Below, piece by piece: positions 1 through 7,270 of a stretch of DNA of 8,479 nucleotides. The position numbers were made by a program, and so were the translations under genes. The notes below the pieces were generated by a model, which worked only from the letters and a program-made list of their open reading frames with translations, did not search any database and was not told the origin of the DNA. How positions within the stretch are numbered: the stretch's first letter is position 1; every line of letters starts with the position of its first letter. The stretch is from Bacillota bacterium. GTDB lineage: Bacteria; Bacillota; Clostridia; Oscillospirales; Ruminococcaceae. The stretch covers positions 1 to 8,479 of the forward strand of contig JAEZDF010000044.1 in the NCBI GenBank assembly GCA_023429685.1, given 5' to 3'.

Positions 1-88
1 TTCTGTATATTATTATACCTATTTAATATGAAATCGTCTACTACCTTGTCATACCCTGTCAAAAGAATAAACACGCACCCCATTGCGC

Positions 89-117
89 TTGTATTTTACA
101 CCCTTTGCGAATATAAT
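89..117 (+). promoter_or_regulatory. Putative sigma-A promoter upstream of glmU
   Basis: A perfect -10 hexamer TATAAT lies at 112-117. TTGTAT at 89-94 is a partial -35 match, and the spacer is 17 bp. Transcription would start near 124, about 60 nt before the glmU start at 183. That position also argues against using the in-frame ATG at 123, which would sit at the transcript's very 5' end without a ribosome binding site. The rest of 1-88 is AT-rich and I see no gene in it. Confidence 0.55.
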
Positions 118-143
118 AATGAATGGATAAAAGGCTTACTTTT

Positions 144-164
144 GGCGCGCTATGCGCGTTTTTT
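144..164 (+). promoter_or_regulatory. Terminator-like hairpin in the glmU leader
   Basis: CGCGC (146-150), loop TAT, GCGCG (154-158) form a five-pair GC stem. Two G-U pairs (144-145 with 159-160) can extend it. A run of six T (159-164) follows immediately. It lies after the predicted transcription start and before the glmU Shine-Dalgarno GAAAGG (165-170), so it could act as an attenuator or merely pause polymerase. The stem is short, so intrinsic termination would be weak. Confidence 0.35.
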
Positions 165-182
165 GAAAGGCGGTTAGGCACA

Positions 183-1553
183 ATGAACACAATCGGGGCA
201 ATCATTATGGCGGCCGGCGACGGCAAGCGCATGAAAAGCACGCAGCCAAAGCCGATGCTTGAGGTGTTGTTCCGCCCGATGGTAGACTGGGTGTACGACG
301 CCGTAAAAGCCGCGGGCATTGGCGATGTGTGTGTCGTGTGCCCGCCCACAGAGGTGCTGCAGACCCATTTTGCAGACCGCGCAAAAACCGTCGTACAGCG
401 CGAGCGGCTTGGCACCGGTCACGCCGTAATGCAGGCGCGCGAGTTTATTAGTGCGCTGTGGGGCGGGGATGTTGTGGTGCTAAACGGGGATATTCCGCTG
501 TGCACAGGGCAGGCGATTCGCTCAGCCCTAGAGTACCACCGCACAAACAGCAACGATGTGACGGTGATAACCGCCAAGGTGCGTAACCCCACCGGCTACG
601 GGCGCATAGTGCGGGATGACACCGGCTTTTGCCGCATTGTCGAGCACAAGGACGCGGATGAAAAAACCCTTGCCATAAACGAAATTAACTCCGGCGCGTA
701 TGTGTTTTCTGCCGATGCGCTGCTCGAAGCCCTTGGCAGGCTTGAAAACAACAACGCGGCAAACGAGTATTATCTAACCGACACCATCTCGCTGATTGTA
801 CAGGCGGGCGGGCGCGCGGATGCGTTTGACGCGCAGGACGAGCGCGTTGTGCTCGGTGCAAACGACCCGTGGCAGCTGGTAGAGCTCAACAAGATTGCAA
901 ACGACCTTTCCCTGCGCGCGCACGCGGCAAACGGGGTACGGTTTGTCAGCCTTGACGGCATCGTCATCGCCCCTGACGCTAAAGTTGGTCCCGACACCAC
1001 CATCCTGCCCGGCACCATCATCAAGGGCGGGTGCGTTGTCGGCTCGGGCTGCGTCATCGGTCCGAACACCGTCCTCGACCACAGCCGCGTGGGCAATGGC
1101 AGCACCGTCAACGCCTCTCAGATATTCTATTCCCGCATCGGCGACCATGTGACCATCGGTCCGTTTACCCATATCCGCCCGGGCTGCGACATCAAGGACA
1201 ACGCGAAGGTGGGCGATTTTGTCGAGGTAAAGAACTCGGTGGTGGGCGAGAAAACCAGCATCGCTCACCTGACCTACATCGGCGACAGCGACGTGGGCAG
1301 CGGCGTAAACTTCGGCTGCGGTGTGGTAACCGTCAACTACGACGGTAAGAACAAGGCGCGCACCACCATTGGCGACAACGCCTTTGTGGGCTGCAACTCA
1401 AACCTGATAGCCCCCGTTACGGTGGGCGACGGCGCGTATGTCGCGGCGGGCACAACGGTAACCGACGATGTCCCCCCCGGCGATATGGCGATAGGTCGTG
1501 CCCGCCAGACCAACAAGAAGGGCTACGCACAGGGGCGCTTTCACAAGAAATAA
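183..1553 (+). CDS. glmU: Bifunctional UDP-N-acetylglucosamine pyrophosphorylase / glucosamine-1-phosphate N-acetyltransferase
   Basis: GlmU makes UDP-GlcNAc for peptidoglycan and wall polymers: the C-terminal domain acetylates glucosamine-1-phosphate using acetyl-CoA, and the N-terminal domain transfers UMP from UTP. It is cytosolic and normally trimeric. The N-terminal Rossmann domain shows the nucleotide loop AAGDGKRM (10-17), where Lys15 sits at the usual Thr, then PKP with Lys23, the LNGD metal aspartate Asp103, and NEYYLTD. From about residue 245 hexapeptide repeats form the left-handed beta helix, with HIRPG, the catalytic-type His362 in AHLTYIGD, and NYDG at 385-388. The 456-residue length equals that of E. 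coli GlmU. I chose ATG 183 because it gives the canonical N-terminus and follows GAAAGG at 165-170. An in-frame ATG at 123 would add 20 residues but lies at the predicted transcript start. pth begins 42 nt downstream, suggesting co-transcription. Confidence 0.97.
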   Translation: MNTIGAIIMAAGDGKRMKSTQPKPMLEVLFRPMVDWVYDAVKAAGIGDVCVVCPPTEVLQTHFADRAKTVVQRERLGTGHAVMQAREFISALWGGDVVVLNGDIPLCTGQAIRSALEYHRTNSNDVTVITAKVRNPTGYGRIVRDDTGFCRIVEHKDADEKTLAINEINSGAYVFSADALLEALGRLENNNAANEYYLTDTISLIVQAGGRADAFDAQDERVVLGANDPWQLVELNKIANDLSLRAHAANGVRFVSLDGIVIAPDAKVGPDTTILPGTIIKGGCVVGSGCVIGPNTVLDHSRVGNGSTVNASQIFYSRIGDHVTIGPFTHIRPGCDIKDNAKVGDFVEVKNSVVGEKTSIAHLTYIGDSDVGSGVNFGCGVVTVNYDGKNKARTTIGDNAFVGCNSNLIAPVTVGDGAYVAAGTTVTDDVPPGDMAIGRARQTNKKGYAQGRFHKK

Positions 1554-1595
1554 CCCGAAACTCATAGATTTTGACACAGACAAAGGACAAAACAG

Positions 1596-2225
1596 ATGTT
1601 TTTTAAAAGAAGTAAAAAGGATGTTACCGGCATTCTGCAAGGCGCTGCGGGCGCGGCAGAGTTTCTAATCGTGGGGCTTGGTAACCCAGGCAAGCAGTAC
1701 GAATACACCCGCCACAACGTGGGCTTTTTGGCAATTGATTTACTCGCGTCACAATGCGGAATCGCGGTAAACCGCCTTCGCTTTAAGGCACTTACCGGTT
1801 CGGGGGAGATCGCGGGTAAAAAGGTGCTGCTGCTAAAGCCGCAGACCTTTATGAACAACAGCGGTGAGGCAGTACAGAGCGCGATGCAGTTTTACAAGAT
1901 ACCGCCCGAGCGCACCATTATTTTGTATGACGACATCACGCTGGACGTCGGAAGGTTGCGCATCCGCAAAAAGGGCAGCGACGGTGGGCAAAAGGGCATG
2001 CGCAGCATCATCACTCTGACGGGCAGCGACAACTACCCGCGTGTGCGCATCGGCATCGGCGCAAAGCCGCACCCCGACTACGACCTTGCGGCGTGGGTGC
2101 TCTCCCACTTCCCCAAGTCCGACGGCGAGAAGCTGGAGGACGCGCTCTCAAACGCCTGCGACGCGGTAAAACTGTTGCTGGCGGGCGACTATGACGGGGC
2201 GATGAACCGCTACAACGTATCATGA
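1596..2225 (+). CDS. pth: Peptidyl-tRNA hydrolase
   Basis: Pth cleaves the ester bond of peptidyl-tRNAs released prematurely from ribosomes, recycling tRNA in the cytosol. The 209-residue protein carries VGLGNPG with Asn30, TRHNVGF with the catalytic His40, FMNNSG with Asn87, DDITLD with Asp112, and GSDGGQKGMRSI (127-138). The family core begins near residue 23, so there is an extension of about 21 residues containing KRSKK. The start is well supported by AAAGGA (1582-1587), 8 nt before ATG 1596, and no later Met precedes the core. By my alignment, the loop that reads GGHNG in E. coli reads GGQKG here, so the usual tRNA-contacting His-Asn pair is Gln132-Lys133. From memory, related Clostridia share this variant, so it need not mean loss of activity. 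The gene lies between glmU and mfd, as in other Firmicutes. Confidence 0.95.
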   Translation: MFFKRSKKDVTGILQGAAGAAEFLIVGLGNPGKQYEYTRHNVGFLAIDLLASQCGIAVNRLRFKALTGSGEIAGKKVLLLKPQTFMNNSGEAVQSAMQFYKIPPERTIILYDDITLDVGRLRIRKKGSDGGQKGMRSIITLTGSDNYPRVRIGIGAKPHPDYDLAAWVLSHFPKSDGEKLEDALSNACDAVKLLLAGDYDGAMNRYNVS

Positions 2226-2230
2226 CATGA

Positions 2231-2273
2231 GGCGCGCTTCGCTTGCGCGCCCTAAACCCGCGCCCTTGGCGCG
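2231..2273 (+). repeat. Two GC-rich hairpins with mutually complementary arms between pth and mfd
   Basis: GGCGCGC (2231-2237) pairs perfectly with GCGCGCC (2245-2251) around a 7-nt loop. CGCGCC (2259-2264) pairs with GGCGCG (2268-2273) around CTT. Arm 1 can also pair with arm 3, and arm 2 with arm 4, so alternative folds compete. No T-run follows either stem, so these are not ordinary intrinsic terminators. They could stabilise or process the pth-mfd transcript. Confidence 0.6.
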
Positions 2274-2323
2274 AAACAGCATCCGTTATATCATATTAAC
2301 CCTTGTCTGCGAAAGGAATGGTC

Positions 2324-5300
2324 ATGCAGCTATACAATCGGCTCTTTGAGCGGCTGCCCGAGCTTGCGCGTCTGCAAGCGGCGGCAAACAGCAAAACACC
2401 CTGCGATGTGGTGGGGCTTTCGCCGATACACAAGGCGGGGCTGATTTACACCCTTTGCCACGATACCGACCGACGTGCCCTGTGCATTGTGGCGGACGAG
2501 GCGGAAGGACGCAGGCTATGTGAGGATATCAACGCAATGTCCGGTGAGGATGTTGCGCTTTTGTTCTGCTCGCGCGACTTTACCTTTCGTCAAGTGGAGG
2601 GTGTCTCGAGCGAGTTTGAGCACGCGCGGCTTGCTGTGCTCGGGCGCGTTCTCGCGAAGGACTACCGCGTAATTGTTGCGAGCGCAGAGGGCGCGTCCCA
2701 GTACACCGTGCCGCCCGACACCCTTGGGCGCGCCTCGGTTACGCTCTCTGCGGGTGGCACGCACCCCATGCAGGAGGTACTGCGGGCGCTGTCTTCGGCG
2801 GGCTACCAACACCGACCGCAGGTGGACGGCGTATGCCAGTTCTCCCATCGCGGCGGCATTGTGGACTTCTACCCGCCCGACCTGCCCACCCCCGTGCGCA
2901 TCGAGTTTTGGGGCGACGAGATCGACACAATCTCAAGCTTTGAGCTGGAAAGCCAGCGGCGCACCGACACGATGAAAAAGGTGCACATCACCCCCGCAAA
3001 CGAGGTAATCTGCCCCGACATCCCGCGGCTATGCGCGCAGATTACAGACCTTGCCGCCAAGGTACGGGGCAAGCTTGCCGCCGAGGTTAGACAACACTGT
3101 GAGCAGGACATCGCCGAGCTAACCGACGGCATCTACCGGGGCAGCCTTGATAAATACCTGCCGCTTATCTATAAGGCCCCCGCGACAATATTTGACTACT
3201 GCAAGGACGACCTGTTGTTTGTGTCCGAGACCTTCAAGGTCAAAGACACGTTAAAGAGCGTCGCGTGGCAGCACCACGAGGATATCAAACAGCTATTTGA
3301 AGAGGGGCTTTTGTTTAAGGGGCTTGACACGTACACCATCGAGTTTTCGCGGTTTGCCGAGTACTTTGAGCAGTTCGGTGCCGTTCACCTTAACACCTTT
3401 GCGCGCAGCATTGCGGATATGCACATCGGCGATTTGATCTCGGTCAGCGCCTCCTCTCTCTCTGCGTGGGGTGGCGAGCTTACGCTGTTGCGCGACGATC
3501 TGGACAGCTACCTGCACCGCGGCTTTGCGTGCGTGGTGCTTGCGGGCACTGCCCGCGCGGCGGACACCCTGCGCCGTGACCTGATAAGCGCAGGGCTGCC
3601 GGTGCTTGATTCAGACACCCTGCCCGTAGACGGACGGGTATTGGTGACGGCAGGTGCGCTTTCGGCAGGCTTTGAGCTGCCCGACGCGCGCTGCGCGCTG
3701 ATTACCCACGGGCGCATCGGGGCGTTTAGCAAAACAAGAGCCAAGTCAAGACGCTCTGCCAAGGAGATTATCCGAAACCTCAGCGACCTGACGGTGGGCG
3801 ATTACGTCGTGCATGTCTCGCACGGCATCGGTATCTTCGAGGGCATCCACAAGCTCGATATGCAGGGCATCATCAAGGACTACATCAAGATTCGCTATCA
3901 GGGTGCGGACACGCTGTATGTGCCCGTGACCCAGCTTGACCTTGTCTCGAAATACATCGGTCCCCGCGAGGACAGCGCGGTGCGCCTGAGCAAGCTGGGC
4001 GGCACCGAGTGGACACGCACCCGCTCCCGCGTAAAAAAGGCGGTCGCCGATATGGCAAAGGAGCTGATTGCGTTGTACTCTAAGCGCATGCAGCTAAAGG
4101 GCTACGCCTTCTCGCCCGACGACGACCTGCAAAACGACTTTGAGGAGCGCTTTGAGTTTGAAGAAACCGACGACCAGCTGCGCTGCATTTCCGAAATCAA
4201 ACGTGATATGCAGAGCACGGTGCCCATGGACCGGCTATTGTGTGGAGACGTGGGCTTTGGTAAAACCGAGGTCGCGCTGCGCGGCGCGTTTAAGTGCGTG
4301 ACCGAGGGCAAGCAGTGCGCACTGCTCGTACCCACCACCATCCTTGCGTGGCAACATTACCAAACGGTGCTGCGCCGCTTTGAGGGCTACCCCATCCGCG
4401 TTGAGCTTCTGTCGCGCTTTCGCTCGCCGAAGGAGCAGGAAAAGACGGTACGCGCGCTGGCAAGAGGCGACGTTGACCTGATTATAGGCACCCACCGTTT
4501 GGTGCAGAAGGACATCCGATTTAAAGACCTTGGGCTTGTGATTGTGGACGAGGAGCAGCGGTTTGGCGTGGCGCAGAAGGAACGCCTAAAGGAGCTGTGC
4601 GCGAATGTGGATGTGCTCACCCTTTCTGCCACCCCCATCCCCCGCACCTTAAACATGGCGATGTCAGGCATACGCGATATGTCGGTCATCGAAGAAGCAC
4701 CGCAGGATCGCCACCCCGTGCAGACCTATGTGATGGAGCACGACGACAACGTGCTCGCTGAGGCGTTGCGCAGAGAGCTGCGGCGCGGCGGGCAGGTGTA
4801 CTACATCCACAACCGCATCGAGAGCATCGAGTCGCGAGCGGCGCAGATTCTGCGCGACATACCTGAGGCACGCATCGCCACTGCCCACGGGCGCATGGGC
4901 GAGGAGAACCTTTCGGAGGTGTGGCGCAAGCTGGTCGACCACGAGATCGACATCTTAGTGTGCACCACCATCATCGAGACGGGCGTAGACGTCTCAAACT
5001 GCAACACGCTGGTTATTGAGGACGCCGACTATATGGGGCTTTCGCAGCTGTACCAGCTGCGCGGGCGTGTCGGGCGGTCAAACCGCCGCGCGTTTGCGTA
5101 TATGACGTTTCGGCGCGGCAAGGTGGTCAGCGACATCGCGGCAAAGCGGCTTACCGCCATCCGCGAGTTTACAAAGTTCGGCTCGGGCTTTCGCATTGCC
5201 ATGCGCGACTTAGAGATACGCGGTGCCGGCAACATCTTAGGCGGGCAGCAGCACGGGCACATGGCGTCGGTCGGGTACGACCTGTACGTCAAGCTGCTTA

Positions 5301-5812
5301 ACGAGGCGGTGCTCGAGGAGCGCGGCGAGCAGCCCGAGACGCTGGATACCTCCGAGTGCCTGATTGATGTGCGCATCGAGGCACACATCCCCGAGCGGTA
5401 CATCGAAGACACCACCCAGCGCATCGAGGTATACCGCCGTATTGCGAGCATACGCGACAGCAACGACGTGCTGGATGTCATCGACGAGCTAATCGACCGC
5501 TTTGGTGAGCCACCGCAGTCGGTACGCGGGCTGATTGACGTCGCCCTACTGCGCAACCGCGCGGCGCGTTTTGGCATTACTGAAATAAGCCAAAAGGGCG
5601 AAAGCCTGCTTTTGTATATGAGCAACTTTTCGATGCAGACGGCAAGCAGTCTGGTTGCAGCACTGCCGGGGCGCGTCCTATTCAGCGCGGGCAACCGCCC
5701 CTACCTTGCGGTGCGCATGCTGCCTAACGAGCAGCCCGAAAACACCATAGCGACGGTGCTGGACGCGCTGGATATACAAACCGAGAAAAACCGCTCCGCC
5801 GCGTCCACTTAA
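2324..5812 (+). CDS. mfd: Transcription-repair coupling factor (Mfd)
   Basis: Mfd recognises RNA polymerase stalled at DNA lesions, pushes it off using ATP-driven translocation, and recruits UvrA for nucleotide excision repair. The 1162 residues fit the family. Order: a UvrB-like N-terminal region including HRGGIVDFYPPD (near 176), then the polymerase-interacting domain starting about 491 with VGDYVVHVSHGIGIFEGI. The RecG-like motor follows, with Walker A GDVGFGKT (641-648), DEEQ (742-745), SAT (768-770), the IIETGVD motif, and QLRGRVGR (911-918). A TRCF-type C-terminal domain ends the protein. All motor motifs are intact and no frameshift is visible. ATG 2324 was chosen because AAAGGA (2312-2317) precedes it by 6 nt. 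The TTG at 2303 and ATG at 2318 are upstream and in frame but have no properly spaced ribosome site. The 98-nt gap from pth contains two hairpins and no clear promoter. Confidence 0.97.
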   Translation: MQLYNRLFERLPELARLQAAANSKTPCDVVGLSPIHKAGLIYTLCHDTDRRALCIVADEAEGRRLCEDINAMSGEDVALLFCSRDFTFRQVEGVSSEFEHARLAVLGRVLAKDYRVIVASAEGASQYTVPPDTLGRASVTLSAGGTHPMQEVLRALSSAGYQHRPQVDGVCQFSHRGGIVDFYPPDLPTPVRIEFWGDEIDTISSFELESQRRTDTMKKVHITPANEVICPDIPRLCAQITDLAAKVRGKLAAEVRQHCEQDIAELTDGIYRGSLDKYLPLIYKAPATIFDYCKDDLLFVSETFKVKDTLKSVAWQHHEDIKQLFEEGLLFKGLDTYTIEFSRFAEYFEQFGAVHLNTFARSIADMHIGDLISVSASSLSAWGGELTLLRDDLDSYLHRGFACVVLAGTARAADTLRRDLISAGLPVLDSDTLPVDGRVLVTAGALSAGFELPDARCALITHGRIGAFSKTRAKSRRSAKEIIRNLSDLTVGDYVVHVSHGIGIFEGIHKLDMQGIIKDYIKIRYQGADTLYVPVTQLDLVSKYIGPREDSAVRLSKLGGTEWTRTRSRVKKAVADMAKELIALYSKRMQLKGYAFSPDDDLQNDFEERFEFEETDDQLRCISEIKRDMQSTVPMDRLLCGDVGFGKTEVALRGAFKCVTEGKQCALLVPTTILAWQHYQTVLRRFEGYPIRVELLSRFRSPKEQEKTVRALARGDVDLIIGTHRLVQKDIRFKDLGLVIVDEEQRFGVAQKERLKELCANVDVLTLSATPIPRTLNMAMSGIRDMSVIEEAPQDRHPVQTYVMEHDDNVLAEALRRELRRGGQVYYIHNRIESIESRAAQILRDIPEARIATAHGRMGEENLSEVWRKLVDHEIDILVCTTIIETGVDVSNCNTLVIEDADYMGLSQLYQLRGRVGRSNRRAFAYMTFRRGKVVSDIAAKRLTAIREFTKFGSGFRIAMRDLEIRGAGNILGGQQHGHMASVGYDLYVKLLNEAVLEERGEQPETLDTSECLIDVRIEAHIPERYIEDTTQRIEVYRRIASIRDSNDVLDVIDELIDRFGEPPQSVRGLIDVALLRNRAARFGITEISQKGESLLLYMSNFSMQTASSLVAALPGRVLFSAGNRPYLAVRMLPNEQPENTIATVLDALDIQTEKNRSAAST

Positions 5813-5847
5813 CGCATTTTCCCTTACCCGACATCACGCCCGGAGTG

Positions 5848-5876
5848 TAGACTTTTCGGCACAAAAGGTGTATAAT
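5848..5876 (+). promoter_or_regulatory. Putative sigma-A promoter for the PrsA-like lipoprotein gene
   Basis: TATAAT lies at 5871-5876, and TAGACT at 5848-5853 matches four of six consensus -35 bases, with a 17-bp spacer. It starts 36 nt after the mfd stop, and no terminator is evident in that gap, so some read-through from mfd is also possible. The predicted start near 5883 coincides with the first base of the structured leader. Confidence 0.6.
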
Positions 5877-5883
5877 CAACAAA

Positions 5884-5990
5884 GCTTGTCGTTGTACTCC
5901 CACGGTGGGAACAGCCCTTTTTTCTGTTTATTATCACTGGGGTGTTATTTTATGGGACAAGCCTCGCCGTATTGTTTACGGCTTTAAATT
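5884..5990 (+). ncRNA. Candidate structured 5' leader RNA (three-way junction plus 3' hairpin)
   Basis: By eye, P1 pairs GCTTGTC (5884-5890) with GACAAGC (5956-5962), seven of seven. Inside it, P2 is TCCCAC (5898-5903) with GTGGGA (5905-5910), closing with a few unpaired central bases. P3 is AACAGCCC (5910-5917) with GGGGTGTT (5939-5946), seven of eight, around a U-rich loop. Downstream, GCCGTA (5966-5971) pairs with TACGGC (5977-5982) and is followed by TTTAAATT, resembling a weak terminator. The layout, a junction then a hairpin just before the ribosome site, is like a cis-regulatory leader. I do not recognise a known riboswitch, T-box, 6S or SRP consensus. It could also be chance pairing. 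Confidence 0.35.
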
Positions 5991-6019
5991 AAGCGCAGAA
6001 AGGCATGGTTTTTTTGTAT

Positions 6020-7042
6020 ATGAACAAAACAATACGCTTTGTATCCCTTCTTCTTGCGGTAGCAATGCTGTTTTCGCTTGCCGCTTGCATGGGCAGAAAC
6101 GAGACCTGGGCGGTTGAGGTTGACGGCGAGCAGATACCCATCGGCGTGTACCTGTACTACCAGTTTAACGCTTATCAGGAGGCATCCTCCCTTGCTGCAG
6201 ATACCAAGACCCCCTTGCTAAAGCAGAAGATTGAGGAGCAGGACGCGGCGGTGTGGATTCACCAAAAAACCATCGATTACTGCCGCAAAAAGATAGCAAC
6301 AGAGCGCGAGTTTGCGCGCCTTGAGATGACGCTCAGCGACACCGATAAAACGTATATCGACTCGATGACCACATACATCATGTCGATGTATGGTGAAATC
6401 TTTGCAGAAAACGGCGTGGGCGAGGAGTCGGTTCGTCTAGCATGCACCACCGACCAGATGACCTCCAACCTGTTCTATAAGTATTACGGCGCAGACGGTC
6501 TTGAGCCGGTGAGCGAAACCGCGCTGAAGGACTACTACACCCAAAACTATGCCATCGCCAATATGTTTGGCACCAGCATTGCGGGCATGTCTGAAGAGGG
6601 CGCGCAAAAGGCAAGAGACGCTGCTAAGGCCGCGTCGGATGACCTGAAGGCAGGCAAGGGCGTTGCCGAGACCGCACGCAAGATGACGCTGGCGATTAAC
6701 CCTGACGCCGAGGTTGACGAAACCGCCGACGATTCGGCTTACCTTTCCACCATCAACAAGGACGACAGCGGCTACCCCGAAGCGTTCCGCACCGAGGTGT
6801 TTCAAGCGACTGTGGGCACCGCTACCGTATACGACAAGGACAACTACCTGCTGGTTTATGTACGCAAGGACGCAGCGGCAGAGACCGAGGTGTTTGAAGG
6901 CTTAAAGAACTCGATTTTGCAGTCCATCAAGGGCGACGAGTTTTCTGCTAAGCTTAGTGAGATGGCAAACGCACTGACTGTAAACGAGAACTCCTCCGCC
7001 GTCAGATTCTACAGTGTACAAAAGGTTAAGGATTTCGAGTAA
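6020..7042 (+). CDS. PrsA/SurA-like lipoprotein, degenerate parvulin-type foldase
   Basis: The protein is probably a lipoprotein chaperone anchored on the outer face of the membrane. Residues 1-23 form a type II signal: MNKTIRF, a hydrophobic stretch and FSLAAC, with lipidated Cys23. The mature part starts with a SurA/PrsA N-terminal-like segment (VDGEQIPIGVYLYY) that is helical and charged. A parvulin-like region follows at about 164-295, starting VSETALKDYYTQNY. The histidine of the usual A-x-H-I motif appears to be replaced (ANMF, 180-183), and the later G-H-I strand reads NYLLVYV. Peptidyl-prolyl isomerase activity is therefore doubtful. The start is uncertain: AAAGG (5999-6003) lies 16 nt from ATG 6020, 10 nt from TTG 6014 and only 1 nt from ATG 6005. 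ATG 6020 gives the cleanest signal peptide. Its own promoter and leader precede it, and a strong terminator ends it. Confidence 0.8.
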   Translation: MNKTIRFVSLLLAVAMLFSLAACMGRNETWAVEVDGEQIPIGVYLYYQFNAYQEASSLAADTKTPLLKQKIEEQDAAVWIHQKTIDYCRKKIATEREFARLEMTLSDTDKTYIDSMTTYIMSMYGEIFAENGVGEESVRLACTTDQMTSNLFYKYYGADGLEPVSETALKDYYTQNYAIANMFGTSIAGMSEEGAQKARDAAKAASDDLKAGKGVAETARKMTLAINPDAEVDETADDSAYLSTINKDDSGYPEAFRTEVFQATVGTATVYDKDNYLLVYVRKDAAAETEVFEGLKNSILQSIKGDEFSAKLSEMANALTVNENSSAVRFYSVQKVKDFE

Positions 7043-7058
7043 ACCAAAGCATAACATA

Positions 7059-7090
7059 ATCCCCGGGGGAGCTTCCCCCGGGGATTTTTT
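7059..7090 (+). terminator. Rho-independent terminator after the PrsA-like gene
   Basis: ATCCCCGGGGGA (7059-7070), loop GCT, and TCCCCCGGGGAT (7074-7085) form a perfect 12-pair stem, and T 7085-7090 follows. It begins 16 nt after the stop codon. Read on the minus strand the stem lacks a proper T tail, so it should end the plus-strand operon more efficiently than the tRNA-Cys transcript coming from the other side. Confidence 0.95.
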
Positions 7091-7095
7091 GCGTA

Positions 7096-7170
7096 TGGAG
7101 GTACCACCCGGATTTGAACCGGGGAATAAAGGTTTTGCAGACCTTTGCCTTACCGCTTGGCTATGGTACC
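7096..7170 (-). tRNA. tRNA-Cys(GCA)
   Basis: On the minus strand the acceptor GGTACCA pairs with TGGTACC. The anticodon loop CTGCAAA gives anticodon GCA, and the T arm is CCCGG-TTCAAAT-CCGGG. The discriminator is U, the usual identity base for tRNA-Cys, and CCA is encoded (7096-7098). It converges on the PrsA-like gene, ending 5 nt from that gene's terminator. No convincing promoter is visible in the 100 nt before it, so it may rely on transcription from upstream. Confidence 0.95.
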
Positions 7171-7171
7171 G

Positions 7172-7188
7172 CGTATATCATATATACG
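7172..7188. repeat. AT-rich palindrome next to tRNA-Cys
   Basis: CGTATAT (7172-7178), CAT, ATATACG (7182-7188) form a perfect 7-bp dyad one base from the mature 5' end of tRNA-Cys. It could be a processing hairpin for the tRNA precursor, or part of a weak promoter (TATGAT reads on the minus strand without a good -35). The rest of 7189-7261 holds two CGGCGGG copies and nothing else I can name. Confidence 0.35.
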
Positions 7189-7270
7189 GTGCCTCGCGGC
7201 GGGATATTCCGGCGGGCTACAAAAGATATAGTTCTCGCTCATAGACGTTTATCGATGTTTTGAATTATTT

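Noticed and set aside
123..182. 20-residue N-terminal extension of GlmU
   Set aside because: The ATG at 123 lies at the predicted transcription start without a ribosome site, and the family N-terminus matches ATG 183.
774..1268. 164-codon open frame on the minus strand inside glmU
   Set aside because: It is antisense to the hexapeptide-repeat region of GlmU; the repeat structure and GC bias keep the opposite frame open. It has no family resemblance.
5029..5694. 221-codon open frame on the minus strand inside mfd
   Set aside because: It lies fully antisense to the conserved helicase and C-terminal domains of Mfd, is rich in Arg and Ser as shadow frames of GC-rich genes are, and has no ribosome site or recognisable motif.
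5884..5962. Known riboswitch, T-box, 6S or SRP RNA in the leader before the PrsA-like gene
   Set aside because: None of the conserved core sequences I know for these classes is present; only the pairing pattern is suggestive.
5905..6117. 70-codon plus-strand frame overlapping the PrsA-like gene start
   Set aside because: It begins at a GTG inside a hairpin without a Shine-Dalgarno and overlaps the signal peptide in another frame.
7014..7244. Plus-strand frame reading VPPGFEPG across 7096-7170
   Set aside because: This is the classic false protein produced by translating the antisense of a tRNA gene (here tRNA-Cys).
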